From Setophaga petechia (lineage: Eukaryota; Chordata; Aves; Passeriformes; Parulidae): DNA of 64,000 nucleotides. The notes under the pieces are model-generated. The model was not told the DNA's origin. It searched no databases and saw only the letters and a list, made by a program, of their open reading frames with translations. Where the stretch lies: assembly GCA_024362935.1 (NCBI GenBank), contig JANCRA010000016.1, forward strand, positions 21,435,165 through 21,499,164, written 5' to 3'. This document shows, one piece after another, positions 10,884-24,222 of this stretch (the stretch's first letter is position 1; each line of letters begins with the position of its first letter). Made by a program: the position numbers and the translations under genes.

Positions 10884-13800
10884 GTACTGTTTTCTATCAC
10901 TTTGAAAGCTGCTTACCCAATCCCAGTTTTGTGCCGCTTCGTAGTTCGCCGTTCAGAAGCTGCCGCAGTCTCTGTTTCCCGGAGAAGGAGAAGACGCTTC
11001 TTGGCGCGAAGAATCTGGTGTCGTTACGCCGATCGCGGCGTGCTCCGGAGAACAGCTACGGCCGAGAGACACCCGGAAGCGGCGCTTAAAGGCACAGTGC
11101 TCCGTCTCCTGGTCTTTAGCGTCTCCTGCCGGCTACACCTTAGCAAAAAGCTTTTTCATTCTGTCTCGCCAGGAGAAACTGTGTCTGTTCACAAAAAACC
11201 TCCCATCGTGCTCTAGAGGTTGCAGGCAGCTCTGCAGAGTGTTTTGCAACAAGAAAAAGTAACTTGTCCAAAAAAGCCATCAATTCGAATGTTCCTGGAA
11301 AGGGAAAATGCAGGAGAGCGGATAGGTACTGTTTTCTACCAGTTTGCAAGCTGGACACACAATCCCAGTGTTATACTACGATTGACTTTGCAGTGCACTG
11401 TAATAATTGCCTATTGTTACTACATCTAAGCCAATAGCGTTTGCATTATATCTCTTCAGGAGAAACTGTACCAGTTCAGAAAACAACTCTCATTTTTTCT
11501 AGAAGTTGCACGGAGGTGTGCAGAGTGTTTTGCAAGAAGCAAAAGAAAGTTGTCCAAAACTGCTGCCATTCGAATAGTAATGCGAATGGAAAAGGCAGGA
11601 AAGTGGAAAGCTGCTGTTTTCTATCTGTTTGTAAGCTGCTTACACAATCCCAGAGTTGTGCAGCAATTAGTTTTTCAGTGCACTGTAGTAGGTGCCTCTT
11701 TTCACCTGCATCTAAGCAAATTGCTTTTTCCCCATGTCTCGCAAGGAGAAACCGAGCCAGTTCAGAAAACATCTCCCATCGAGTTCTAGAGATTGCAGGC
11801 AGGTGTGCAGAGTGTTTTGCAAGAAGCAAAAGAAAGTTGTCTAAAACGCCTTGCATTCAAATAGAAATGTGAATAGAAAAGGCAGGAGAAGGGAGAGGTA
11901 CTGTTTTCTATCAGTTTGCAACCTGCTTACACAATCTGCGTGTTGTGCAGCAATTAGCTTGCAGTGCACTGTAGTAGGTGCCTCTTTTCACCTATATCTA
12001 AGCAAATTGCTTTTTCCCCATGTCTTGCAAAGAGAAACTGAGCCAGTTCAGAAAATATCTCCCATCGACTTCTAGAGATTGCAGGCAGGTGTGCAGAGCG
12101 TTTTGCAAGAAGCCAAAGAAAGTTGTCTAAAATTCTTTCCATTCGAATAGTAATGTGCATGGAAAAGGCAGGAAGAGTGGAAAGGTACTGTTTTCTATCA
12201 CTTTGCAAGCTGCTAACACAATTCTAGTTCTGTGTAGCAATTAGCTGTTCAGTGCACTGCAGTAAGTGTTTCTTGTCACCCACATATAAGCAAATAGCTT
12301 TTTCACTATGTCTCGCAAGGAGAAAACCTTCCTGCTCACTAAACAACTTCCATCGTGTTGTAGATGTTGCAGAGAGGGCTGCAGAGTTTTTTGACACAAG
12401 AAAAAGAAAGATGTCTAAGATGCCTTCCTTTCAAGTATTAATGTGAAGGGAAAGGCAAGACAGTGGGAAAGTACTGTTTTCTAGCACTTTGCAAGCTGCT
12501 AACACAATCCCAGTGCTGTGTAGCAATTAGCTTGTCAGTGCACGGCAGTAAGTGTTTCTTGATACCTACATCTGAGCAAATAGCTTTTTCACTTTGTCTC
12601 GCAAGGGGAAAACGTTGCTGCTCACTAAACAACTTCCATCGTGTTGTAGAAGTTGCACAGAGGGCTGCAGTGTGTTTTGCAAAATGTAAAAGAAAGTTGT
12701 CTAAGACGCCTTCCTTTCAAGTATTAATGTGAAGGGAAAGGCAAGAGAGTGGGAAAGTACTGTTTTCTAGCACTTTGCAAGCTGCTAACACAATCCCAGT
12801 TCTGTGTTGCAATTAGCTGTTCAGTGCACTGCAGTAAGTGTTTCTTGTTACCTACATCTAAGCAAAAAGCTTTTTCACTATGTCTCGCAAGGAGAAAACC
12901 TTCTTGCTCACTAAACATTTCCTATCGTGTTCTAGGAGTTGCACAGCGGGCTGCAGTGTGTTCTGTAACAAGAAAAAGAAAGTTGTCTAAGACGCCTTCC
13001 TTTCAAGTATTAATTTGAAGGGAAAGGCAAGAGAGTGGGAAAGTACTGTTTTCTAGCAATTTGCAAGCTGCTAACACAATCCCAGTTCTGTGTAGCAATT
13101 AGCTGTTCAGTGCGCTGCAGTAAGTGTTTCTTGTCACCTACATCTAAGCAAAAAGCTTTTTCACTATGTCTCGCAAGGAGAAAACCTTCCTGCTCACTAA
13201 ACAACTTCCATCGTGTTGTAGATATTGCAGAGAAGGCTGCAGAGTTTTTTGACACAAGAAAAAGAAAGTTGTCTAAGATGCTTTCCTTTCAAATATTAAT
13301 GTGAAGGGAAAGGCAAGAGAGTGGGAAAGTACTGTTTTCTAGCACTTTGCAGGCTGCTAACACAATGGCAGTGCTGTGTAGTAGTTAGCTTTTCAGTGCA
13401 CTGCAGTAAGTGTTTCTTCTCACCTACATCTAAGCAAATGGCATTTTCACTATGTCTCGCAAGGAGAAAACCTTCTTGCTCACTAAACATCTCCTATCGT
13501 GTTCTAGGAGTTGCACAGCGGGCTGCAGTGTGTTCTGTAACAAGAAAAAGAAAGTTGTCTAAGACGCCTTCCTTTCAAGTATTAATGTGAAGGGAAAGGC
13601 AAGAGAGTGGGAAAGTACTGTTTTCTAGCACTTTGCAGGCTGCTAACACAATCCCAGTGCTGTGTACCAATTAACTTGTCACTGCACTGCAGTAAGGGTT
13701 TCTTGTCACCTATATCTAAGCAAAAAGCTTTTTCACTATGTCTCGCAAGGAGAAAACCTTCTTGCTCACTAAACATTTCCTATCGTGTTCCAGAAGTTGC

Positions 13801-15329
13801 ACAGAGGGCTGCAGTGTGTTTTGACACAAGAAAAAGAAAGTTGTCTAAGACACCTTCCTTTCAAGTATTAATGTGAAGGGAAAGGAAAGAGAGTGGGAAA
13901 GTACTGTTTTCTAGCACTCTGCAAACTGCTAACACAATCGCAGTGCTGTGTACCAATTAACTTGTCACTGCACTGCAGTAAGGGTTTCTTGTCACCTATA
14001 TCTAAGCAAAAAGCTTTTTCACTATGTCTCGCAAGGAGAAAACCTCCTTGCTCACTAAACATTTCCTATCGTGTTCCAGAAGTTGCACAGAGGGCTGCAG
14101 TGTGTTTTGACACAAGAAAAAGAAAGTTGTCTAAGACGCCTTCCATTCAAGTATTAATGTGAAGGGAAAGGCAAGAGAGTGGGAAAGTACTGTTTTTAGC
14201 ACTCTGCAAGCTGCTAACACAATCGCAGTGCTGTGTAGCAATTAGCTTGTCAGTGCACGGCAGTAAGTGTTTCTTGTCACCTACATCTAAGCAAAAAGCT
14301 TTTTCACTATGTCTCGCAAGGAGAAAACCTTCCTGCTCACTAAACAACTTCCATCGTGTTGTAGATGTTGCAGAGAGGGCTGCAGAGTTTTTTGACACAA
14401 GAAAAAGAAAGTTGTCTAAGATGCCTTCCTTTCAAGTATTAATGTGAAGGGAAAGGCAAGAGAGTGGGAAAGTACTGTTTTCTAGCACTTTGCAGGCTGC
14501 TAACACAATCCCAGTGCTGTGTACCAATTAACTTGTCACTGCACTGCAGTAAGGGTTTCTTGTCACCTATATCTAAGCAAAAAGCTTTTTCACTATGTCT
14601 CGCAAGGAGAAAACCTTCTTGCTCACTAAACATTTCCTATCGTGTTCCAGAAGTTGCACAGAGGGCTGCAGTGTGTTTTGACACAAGAAAAAGAAAGTTG
14701 TCTAAGACGCCTTCCATTCAAGTATTAATGTGAAGGGAAAGGCAAGAGAGTGGGAAAGTACTGTTTTCTAGCACTCTGCAAGCTGCTAACACAATCGCAG
14801 TGCTGTGTAGCAATTAGCTTGTCAGTGCACGGCAGTAAGTGTTTCTTGATACCTACATCTAAGCAAAAAGCTTTTTCACTTTGTCTCGCAAGGGGAAAAC
14901 GTTGCTGCTCACTAAACAACTTCCATCGTGTTGTAGAAGTTGCACAGAGGGCTGCAGTGTCTTCTGTAAGAAGAAAAAGAAAGTTGTCTAAGACGCCTTC
15001 CTTTCAAGTATTAATGTGAAGGGAAAGGCAAGAGAGTGGGAAAGTACTGTTTTCTAGCACTTTGCAAGCTGCTAACACAATCGCAGTTCTGTGTAGCAAT
15101 TAGCTTTTCAGTGCACTGCAGTAAGTGTTTCTTGATACCTACATCTGAGCAAATAGCTTTTTCACTTTGTCTCGCAAGGAGAAAACCTTCCTGCTCACTA
15201 AACATTTCCTATCGTGTTCTAGAATTTGCACAGAGGGCTGCAGTGTGTTTTGACACAAGAAAAAGAAAGTTGTCTAAGACGCCTTCCTTTCAAGTATTAA
15301 TGTGAAGGGAAAGGCAAGAGAGTGGGAAA
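10884..15329 (+). repeat. HOR unit 4, 15-mer (4446 bp)
   Basis: Second copy of the 15-mer, with leader at 10884-12184 and eleven ordinary monomers. It shares rare variants with HOR unit 2, such as AAAGATGTCTAAG near 12408, CAAGACAGTGGG near 12456 and TATTAATTTGAAG near 13013. Differences seen by eye are few, for example AAAGGAAAGAG at 13883 where unit 2 has AAAGGCAAGAG. Confidence 0.93.
10935..11135 (+). promoter_or_regulatory. CpG-rich promoter-like cassette, copy 3
   Basis: Same block as copy 1, to which it is identical by eye. It sits in the leader of HOR unit 4. Confidence 0.55.
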
Positions 15330-18300
15330 GTACTGTTTTCTAGCACTTTGAAAGCTGCTTACCCAATCCCAGTTTTGTGCCGCTTCGTAGTTCGCCGTTC
15401 AGAAGCTGCCGCAGTCTCTGTTTCCCGGAGAAGGAGAAGACGCTTCTTGGCGCGAAGAATCTGGTGTCGTTACGCCGATCGCGGCGTGCTCCGGAGAACA
15501 GCTACGGCCGAGAGACACCCGGAAGCGGCGCTTAAAGGCACAGTGCTCCGTCTCCTGGTCTTTAGCGTCTCCTGCCGGCTACACCTTAGCAAAAAGCTTT
15601 TTCATTATGTCTCGCCAGGAGAAACTGTGTCTGTTCACAAAAAACCTCCCATCGTGCTCTAGAGGTTGCAGGCAGCTCTGCAGAGTGTTTTGCAACAAGA
15701 AAAAGTAACTTGTCCAAAAAAGCCATCAATTGGAATGTTCCTGGAAAGGGAAAATGCAGGAGAGCGGATAGGTACTGTTTTCTACCAGTTTGCAAGCTGG
15801 ACACACAATCCCAGTGTTATACTACGATTGACTTTGCAGTGCACTGTAATAATTGCCTATTGTTACTACATCTAAGCCAATAGCGTTTGCATTATATCTC
15901 TTCAGGAGAAACTGTACCAGTTCAGAAAACAACTCTCATTTTTTCTAGAAGTTGCACGGAGGTGTGCAGAGTGTTTTGCAAGAAGCAAAAGAAAGTTGTC
16001 CAAAACTGCTGCCATTCGAATAGTAATGCGAATGGAAAAGGCAGGAGAGTGGAAAGCTGCTGTTTTCTATCTGTTTGTAAGCTGCTTACACAATCCCAGA
16101 GTTGTGCAGCAATTAGTTTTTCAGTGCACTGTAGTAGGTGCCTCTTTTCACCTGCATCTAAGCAAATTGCTTTTTCCCCATGTCTCGCAAGGAGAAACCG
16201 AGCCAGTTCAGAAAACATCTCCCATCGAGTTCTAGAGATTGCAGGCAGGTGTGCAGAGTGTTTTGCAAGAAGCAAAAGAAAGTTGTCTAAAACGCCTTGC
16301 ATTCAAATAGAAATGTGAATAGAAAAGGCAGGAGAAGGGAGAGGTACTGTTTTCTATCAGTTTGCAACCTGCTTACACAATCTGCGTGTTGTGCAGCAAT
16401 TAGCTTGCAGTGCACTGTAGTAGGTGCCTCTTTTCACCTATATCTAAGCAAATTGCTTTTTCCCCATGTCTTGCAAAGAGAAACTGAGCCAGTTCAGAAA
16501 ATATCTCCCATCGACTTCTAGAGATTGCAGGCAGGTGTGCAGAGCGTTTTGCAAGAAGCCAAAGAAAGTTGTCTAAAATTCTTTCCATTCGAATAGTAAT
16601 GTGCATGGAAAAGGCAGGAAGAGTGGAAAGGTACTGTTTTCTATCACTTTGCAAGCTGCTAACACAATTCTAGTTCTGTGTAGCAATTAGCTGTTCAGTG
16701 CACTGCAGTAAGTGTTTCTTGTCACCCACATATAAGCAAATAGCTTTTTCACTATGTCTCGCAAGGAGAAAACCTTCCTGCTCACTAAACAACTTCCATC
16801 GTGTTGTAGATGTTGCAGAGAGGGCTGCAGAGTTTTTTGACACAAGAAAAAGAAAGTTGTCTAAGATGCCTTCCTTTCAAGTATTAATGTGAAGGGAAAG
16901 GCAAGAGAGTGGGAAAGTACTGTTTTCTAGCACTTTGCAAGCTGCTAACACAATCGCAGTGCTGTGTAGCAATTAGCTTGTCAGTGCACGGCAGTAAGTG
17001 TTTCTTGATACCTACATCTGAGCAAATAGCTTTTTCACTTTGTCTCGCAAGGGGAAAACGTTGCTGCTCACTAAACAACTTCCATCGTGTTGTAGAAGTT
17101 GCACACACGGCTGCAGTGTGTTTTGCAAAATGTAAAAGAAAGTTGTCTAAGATGCCTTCCTTTCAAGTATTAATGTGAAGGGAAAGGCAAGAGAGTGGGA
17201 AAGTACTGTTTTCTAGCACTTTGCAAGCTGCTAACACAATCCCAGTTCTGTGTAGCAATTAGCTGTTCAGTGCACTGCAGTAAGTGTTTCTTGTTACCTA
17301 CATCTAAGCAAAAAGCTTTTTCACTATGTCTCGCAAGGAGAAAACCTTCTTGCTCACTAAACATTTCCTATCGTGTTCTAGAAGTTGCACAGAGGGCTGC
17401 AGTGTGTTTTGACACAAGAAAAAGAAAGTTGTCTAAGACGCCTTCCTTTCAAGTATTAATGTGAAGGGAAAGGCAAGAGAGTGGGAAAGTACTGTTTTCT
17501 AGCACTTTGCAAGCTGCTAACACAATCCCAGTGCTGTGTACCAATTAGCTTGTCAGTGCACGGCAGTAAGTGTTTCTTGATACCTACATCTGAGCAAATA
17601 GCTTTTTCACTTTGTCTCGCAAGGGGAAAACGTTGCTGCTCACTAAACAACTTCCATCGTGTTGTAGAAGTTGCACAGAGGGCTGCAGTGTGTTTTGCAA
17701 AATGTAAAAGAAAGTTGTCTAAGACGCCTTCCTTTCAAGTATTAATGTGAAGGGAAAGGCAAGAGAGTGGGAAAGTACTGTTTTCTAGCACTTTGCAAGC
17801 TGCTAACACAGTACTAGTGCTGTGTAGCAGTTAGCTGTTCAGTGCACTGCAGTAAGTGTTTCTTGTCACCTACATCTAAGCAAATAGCTTTTTCACTATG
17901 TCTCGCAAGGAGAAAACCTTCCTGCTCACTAAACAACTTCCATCGTGTTGTAGAAGTTGCAGAGAGGGCTGCAGTGTGTTTTGACACAAGAAAAAGAAAG
18001 TTGTCTAAGATGCCTTCCTTTCAAGTATTAATGTGAAGGGAAAGGCAAGAGAGTGGGAAAGTACTGTTTTCTAGCACTTTGCAGGCTGCTAACACAATCC
18101 CAGTGCTGTGTAGCAGTTAGCTTTTCAGTGCACTGCAGTAAGTGTTTCTTGTCACCTACATCTAAGCAAATAGCTTTTTCACTATGTCTCGCAAGGAGAA
18201 AACCTTCTTGCTCACTAAACATCTCCTATCGTGTTCTAGAAGTTGCACAGAGGGCTGCAGTGTCTTCTGTAACAAGAAAAGGAAAGTTGTCTAAGACGCC

Positions 18301-18918
18301 TTCCTTTCAAGTATTAATGTGAAGGGAAAGGCAAGAGAGTGGGAAAGTACTGTTTTCTAGCACTTTGCAAGCTGCTAACACAATCGCAGTGCTGTGTAGC
18401 AATTAGCTTGTCAGTGCACGGCAGTAAGTGTTTCTTGATACCTACATCTGAGCGAATAGCTTTTTCAATTTGTCTCGCAAGGGGAAAAGGTTGCTGCTCA
18501 CTAAACAACTTCCATCATGTTGTAGAAGTTCCACAGAGGGCTGCAGTGTGTTTTGCAAAATGTAAAAGAAAGTTGTCTAAGACGCCTTCCTTTCAAGTAT
18601 TAATGTGAAGGGAAAGGCAAGAGAGTGGGAAAGTACTGTTTTCTAGCACTTTGCAGGCTGCTAACACAATCCCAGTGCTGTGTACCAATTAACTTGTCAC
18701 TGCACTGCAGTAAGGGTTTCTTGTCACCTATATCTAAGCAAAAAGCATTTTCACTATGTCTCGCAAGGAGAAAACCTTCTTGCTCACTAAACATTTCCTA
18801 TCGTGTTCCAGAAGTTGCACAGAGGGCTGCAGTGTGTTTTGACACAAGAAAAAGAAAGTTGTCTAAGACGCCTTCCTTTCAAGTATTAATGTGAAGGGAA
18901 AGGCAAGAGAGTGGGAAA
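15330..18918 (+). repeat. HOR unit 5, 12-mer (3589 bp)
   Basis: Second copy of the 12-mer seen at 7296, with leader at 15330-16630 and eight ordinary monomers. Private differences from unit 3 include GAGCGAATAGC at about 18451 and AAAAGCATTTTC at about 18744. Confidence 0.93.
15381..15581 (+). promoter_or_regulatory. CpG-rich promoter-like cassette, copy 4
   Basis: Same block as copy 1, with motifs intact. The flanking M0 sequence carries the TTCATTATG and ATTGGAATG markers of the second leader group. Confidence 0.55.
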
Positions 18919-21900
18919 GTACTGTTTTCTATCACTTTGAAAGCTGCTTACCCAATCCCAGTTTTGTGCCGCTTCGTAGTTCGCCGTTCAGAAGCTGCCG
19001 CAGTCTCTGTTTCCCGGAGAAGGAGAAGACGCTTCTTGGCGCGAAGAATCTGGTGTCGTTACGCCGATCGCGGCGTGCTCCGGAGAACAGCTACGGCCGA
19101 GAGACACCCGGAAGCGGCGCTTAAAGGCACAGTGCTCCGTCTCCTGGTCTTTAGCGTCTCCTGCCGGCTACACCTTAGCAAAAAGCTTTTTCATTCTGTC
19201 TCGCCAGGAGAAACTGTGTCTGTTCACAAAAAACCTCCCATCGTGCTCTAGAGGTTGCAGGCAGCTCTGCAGAGTGTTTTGCAACAAGAAAAAGTAACTT
19301 GTCCAAAAAAGCCATCAATTCGAATGTTCCTGGAAAGGGAAAATGCAGGAGAGCGGATAGGTACTGTTTTCTACCAGTTTGCAAGCTGGACACACAATCC
19401 CAGTGTTATACTACGATTGACTTTGCAGTGCACTGTAATAATTGCCTATTGTTACTACATCTAAGCCAATAGCGTTTGCATTATATCTCTTCAGGAGAAA
19501 CTGTACCAGTTCAGAAAACAACTCTCATTTTTTCTAGAAGTTGCACGGAGGTGTGCAGAGTGTTTTGCAAGAAGCAAAAGAAAGTTGTCCAAAACTGCTG
19601 CCATTCGAATAGTAATGCGAATGGAAAAGGCAGGAAAGTGGAAAGCTGCTGTTTTCTATCTGTTTGTAAGCTGCTTACACAATCCCAGAGTTGTGCAGCA
19701 ATTAGTTTTTCAGTGCACTGTAGTAGGTGCCTCTTTTCACCTGCATCTAAGCAAATTGCTTTTTCCCCATGTCTCGCAAGGAGAAACCGAGCCAGTTCAG
19801 AAAACATCTCCCATCGAGTTCTAGAGATTGCAGGCAGGTGTGCAGAGTGTTTTGCAAGAAGCAAAAGAAAGTTGTCTAAAACGCCTTGCATTCAAATAGA
19901 AATGTGAATAGAAAAGGCAGGAGAAGGGAGAGGTACTGTTTTCTATCAGTTTGCAACCTGCTTACACAATCTGCGTGTTGTGCAGCAATTAGCTTGCAGT
20001 GCACTGTAGTAGGTGCCTCTTTTCACCTATATCTAAGCAAATTGCTTTTTCCCCATGTCTTGCAAAGAGAAACTGAGCCAGTTCAGAAAATATCTCCCAT
20101 CGACTTCTAGAGATTGCAGGCAGGTGTGCAGAGCGTTTTGCAAGAAGCCAAAGAAAGTTGTCTAAAATTCTTTCCATTCGAATAGTAATGTGCATGGAAA
20201 AGGCAGGAAGAGTGGAAAGGTACTATTTTCTATCACTTTGCAAGCTGCTAACACAATTCTAGTTCTGTGTAGCAATTAGCTGTTCAGTGCACTGCAGTAA
20301 GTGTTTCTTGTCACCCACATATAAGCAAATAGCTTTTTCACTATGTCTCGCAAGGAGAAAACCTTCCTGCTCACTAAACAACTTCCATCGTGTTGTAGAT
20401 GTTGCAGAGAGGGCTGCAGAGTTTTTTGACACAAGAAAAAGAAAGTTGTCTAAGATGCCTTCCTTTCAAGTATTAATGTGAAGGGAAAGGCAAGAGAGTG
20501 GGAAAGTACTGTTTTCTAGCACTTTGCAAGCTGCTAACACAATCGCAGTGCTGTGTAGCAATTAGCTTGTCAGTGCACGGCAGTAAGTGTTTCTTGATAC
20601 CTACATCTGAGCAAATAGCTTTTTCACTTTGTCTCGCAAGGGGAAAACGTTGCTGCTCACTAAACAACTTCCATCGTGTTGTAGAAGTTGCACAGAGGGC
20701 TGCAGTGTGTTTTGCAAAATGTAAAAGAAAGTTGTCTAAGACGCCTTCCTTTCAAGTATTAATGTGAAGGGAAAGGCAAGAGAGTGGGAAAGTACTGTTT
20801 TCTAGCACTTTGCAAGCTGCTAACACAATCCCAGTTCTGTGTAGCAATTAGCTGTTCAGTGCACTGCAGTAAGTGTTTCTTGTTACCTACATCTAAGCAA
20901 AAAGCTTTTTCACTATGTCTCGCAAGGAGAAAACCTTCTTGCTCACTAAACATTTCCTATCGTGTTCTAGAAGTTGCACAGAGGGCTGCAGTGTGTTTTG
21001 ACACAAGAAAAAGAAAGTTGTCTAAGACGCCTTCCTTTCAAGTATTAATGTGAAGGGAAAGGCAAGAGAGTGGGAAAGTACTGTTTTCTAGCACTTTGCA
21101 AGCTGCTAACACAGTCCTAGTGCTGTGTAGCAGTTAGCTGTTCAGTGCACTGCAGTAAGTGTTTCTTGTCACCTACATCTAAGCAAAAAGCTTTTTCACT
21201 ATGTCTCGCAAGGAGAAAACCTTCCTGCTCACTAAACAACTTCCATCGTGTTGTAGATATTGCAGAGAAGGCTGCAGAGTTTTTTGACACAAGAAAAAGA
21301 AAGTTGTCTAAGATGCTTTCCTTTCAAATATTAATGTGAAGGGAAAGGCAAGAGAGTGGGAAAGTACTGTTTTCTAGCACTTTGCAGGCTGCTAACACAA
21401 TGGCAGTGCTGTGTAGTAGTTAGCTTTTCAGTGCACTGCAGTAAGTGTTTCTTGTCACCTACATCTAAGCAAAAAGCTTTTTCACTATGTCTCGCAAGGA
21501 GAAAACCTTCTTGCTCACTAAACATCTCCTATCGTGTTCTAGGAGTTGCACAGAGGGCTGCAGTGTGTTCTGTAACAAGAAAAAGAAAGTTGTCTAAGAC
21601 GCCTTCCTTTCAAGTATTAATGTGAAGGGAAAGGCAAGAGAGTGGGAAAGTACTGTTTTCTAGCAATTTGCAAGCTGCTAACACAATCCCAGTTCTGTGT
21701 AGCAATTAGCTGTTCAGTGCACTGCAGTAAGTGTTTCTTGTCACCTACATCTAAGCAAATAGCTTTTTCACTATGTCTCGCAAGGAGAAAACCTTCCTGC
21801 TCACTAAACAACTTCCATCGTGTTGTAGATGTTGCAGAGAGGGCTGCAGAGTTTTTTGACACAAGAAAAAGAAAGTTGTCTAAGATGCCTTCCTTTCCAG

Positions 21901-24222
21901 TATTAATGTGAAGGGAAAGGCAAGAGAGTGGGAAAGTACTGTTTTCTAGCACTTTGCAGGCTGCTAACACAATCCCAGTGCTGTGTACCAATTAACTTGT
22001 CACTGCACTGCAGTAAGAGTTTCTTGTAACCTATATCTAAGCAAATAGCTTTTTCACTATGTCTTGCAAGGAGAAAACCTTCTTGCTCACTAAACATTTC
22101 CTATCGTGTTCCAGAAGTTGCACAGAGGGCTGCAGTGTGTTCTGTAACAAGAAAAAGAAAGTTGTCTAAGACGCCTTCCTTTCAAGTATTAATGTGAAGG
22201 GAAAGACAAGAGAGTGGGAAAGTACTGTTTTCTAGCACTTTGCAAGCTGCTAACACAATCGCAGTGCTGTGTAGCAATTAGCTTGTCAGTGCACGGCAGT
22301 AAGTGTTCCTTGATACCTACATCTGAGCAAATAGCTTTTTCACTTTGTCTCGCAAGGGGAAATCGTTGCTGCTCACTAAACAACTTCCATCATGTTGTAG
22401 AAGTTGCACAGAGGGCTGCAGTGTGTTTTGCAAAATGTAAAAGAAAGTTGTCTAAGACGCCTTCCTTTCAAGTATTAATGTGAAGGGAAAGGCAAGAGAG
22501 TGGGAAAGTACTGTTTTCTAGCACTTTGCAAGCTGCTAACACAGTCCTAGTGCTGTGTAGCAGTTAGCTGTTCAGTGCACTGCAGTAAGTGTTTCTTGTC
22601 ACCTACATCTAAGCAAAAAGCTTTTTCACTATGTCTCGCAAGGAGAAAACCTTCCTGCTCACTAAACAACTTCCATCGTGTTGTAGATATTGCAGAGAAG
22701 GCTGCAGAGTTTTTTGACACAAGAAAAAGAAAGTTGTCTAAGATGCTTTCCTTTCAAATATTAATGTGAAGGGAAAGGCAAGAGAGTGGGAAAGTACTGT
22801 TTTCTAGCACTTTGCAGGCTGCTAACACAATGGCAGTGCTGTGTAGTAGTTAGCTTTTCAGTGCACTGCAGTAAGTGTTTCTTCTCACCTACATCTAAGC
22901 AAATGGCATTTTCACTATGTCTCGCAAGGAGAAAACCTTCTTGCTCACTAAACATCTCCTATCGTGTTCTAGGAGTTGCACAGCGGGCTGCAGTGTGTTC
23001 TGTAACAAGAAAAAGAAAGTTGTCTAAGACGCCTTCCTTTCAAGTATTAATGTGAAGGGAAAGGCAAGAGAGTGGGAAAGTACTGTTTTCTAGCACTTTG
23101 CAGGCTGCTAACACAATCCCAGTGCTGTGTACCAATTAACTTGTCACTGCACTGCAGTAAGGGTTTCTTGTCACCTATATCTAAGCAAAAAGCTTTTTCA
23201 CTATGTCTCGCAAGGAGAAAACCTTCTTGCTCACTAAACATTTCCTATCGTGTTCCAGAAGTTGCACAGAGGGCTGCAGTGTGTTTTGACACAAGAAAAA
23301 GAAAGTTGTCTAAGACACCTTCCTTTCAAGTATTAATGTGAAGGGAAAGGCAAGAGAGTGGGAAAGTACTGTTTTCTAGCACTCTGCAAGCTGCTAACAC
23401 AATCGCAGTGCTGTGTACCAATTAACTTGTCACTGCACTGCAGTAAGGGTTTCTTGTCACCTATATCTAAGCAAAAAGCTTTTTCACTATGTCTCGCAAG
23501 GAGAAAACCTCCTTGCTCACTAAACATTTCCTATCGTGTTCCAGAAGTTGCACAGAGGGCTGCAGTGTGTTTTGACACAAGAAAAAGAAAGTTGTCTAAG
23601 ACGCCTTCCATTCAAGTATTAATGTGAAGGGAAAGGCAAGAGAGTGGGAAAGTACTGTTTTTAGCACTCTGCAAGCTGCTAATACAATCGCAGTGCTGTG
23701 TAGCAATTAGCTTGTCAGTGCACGGCAGTAAGTGTTTCTTGTCACCTACATCTAAGCAAAAAGCTTTTTCACTATGTCTCGCAAGGAGAAAACCTTCCTG
23801 CTCACTAAACAACTTCCATCGTGTTGTAGATGTTGCAGAGAGGGCTGCAGATTTTTTTGACACAAGAAAAAGAAAGTTGTCTAAGATGCCTTCCTTTCAA
23901 GTATTAATGTGAAGGGAAAGGCAAGAGAGTGGGAAAGTACTGTTTTCTAGCACTTTGCAGGCTGCTAACACAATCCCAGTGCTGTGTACCAATTAACTTG
24001 TCACTGCACTGCAGTAAGGGTTTCTTGTCACCTATATCTAAGCAAAAAGCTTTTTCACTATGTCTCGCAAGGAGAAAACCTTCCTGCTCACTAAACATCT
24101 CCTATCGTGCTCTAGAAGTTGCATAGAGGACTGCAGTGTGTTTTGCAAAAAGTAAAAGAAAGTTGTCTAAGACGCCTTCCTTTCAAGTATTAATGTGAAG
24201 GGAAAGGCAAGAGAGTGGGAAA
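18919..24222 (+). repeat. HOR unit 6, 18-mer (5304 bp) with an internal 5-monomer duplication
   Basis: Leader at 18919-20219, then fourteen ordinary monomers. The monomers starting near 21070 and 22500 share a rare set of changes (CAGTCCTAGTG, GATATTGCAGAGAAGG, TTTCAAATATT), and the monomers after them are also alike, so a 1430-bp (5 x 286) segment is duplicated inside the unit. The last monomer (about 23937-24222) has a tail seen nowhere else in the window, with CGTGCTCTAGAAG, GCATAGAGGACTG and GCAAAAAGTAAAAG. Confidence 0.9.
18970..19170 (+). promoter_or_regulatory. CpG-rich promoter-like cassette, copy 5
   Basis: Same block as copy 1, motifs intact, in the leader of the 18-mer HOR unit 6. 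Confidence 0.55.

Larger units (their letters stand above)
10884..18918 (+). repeat. Third-level repeat (15-mer + 12-mer), copy 2, about 8035 bp
   Basis: Second copy of the 27-monomer pair. It is followed not by a third 15-mer but by the 18-mer at 18919, so the regular alternation stops here. Confidence 0.88.
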
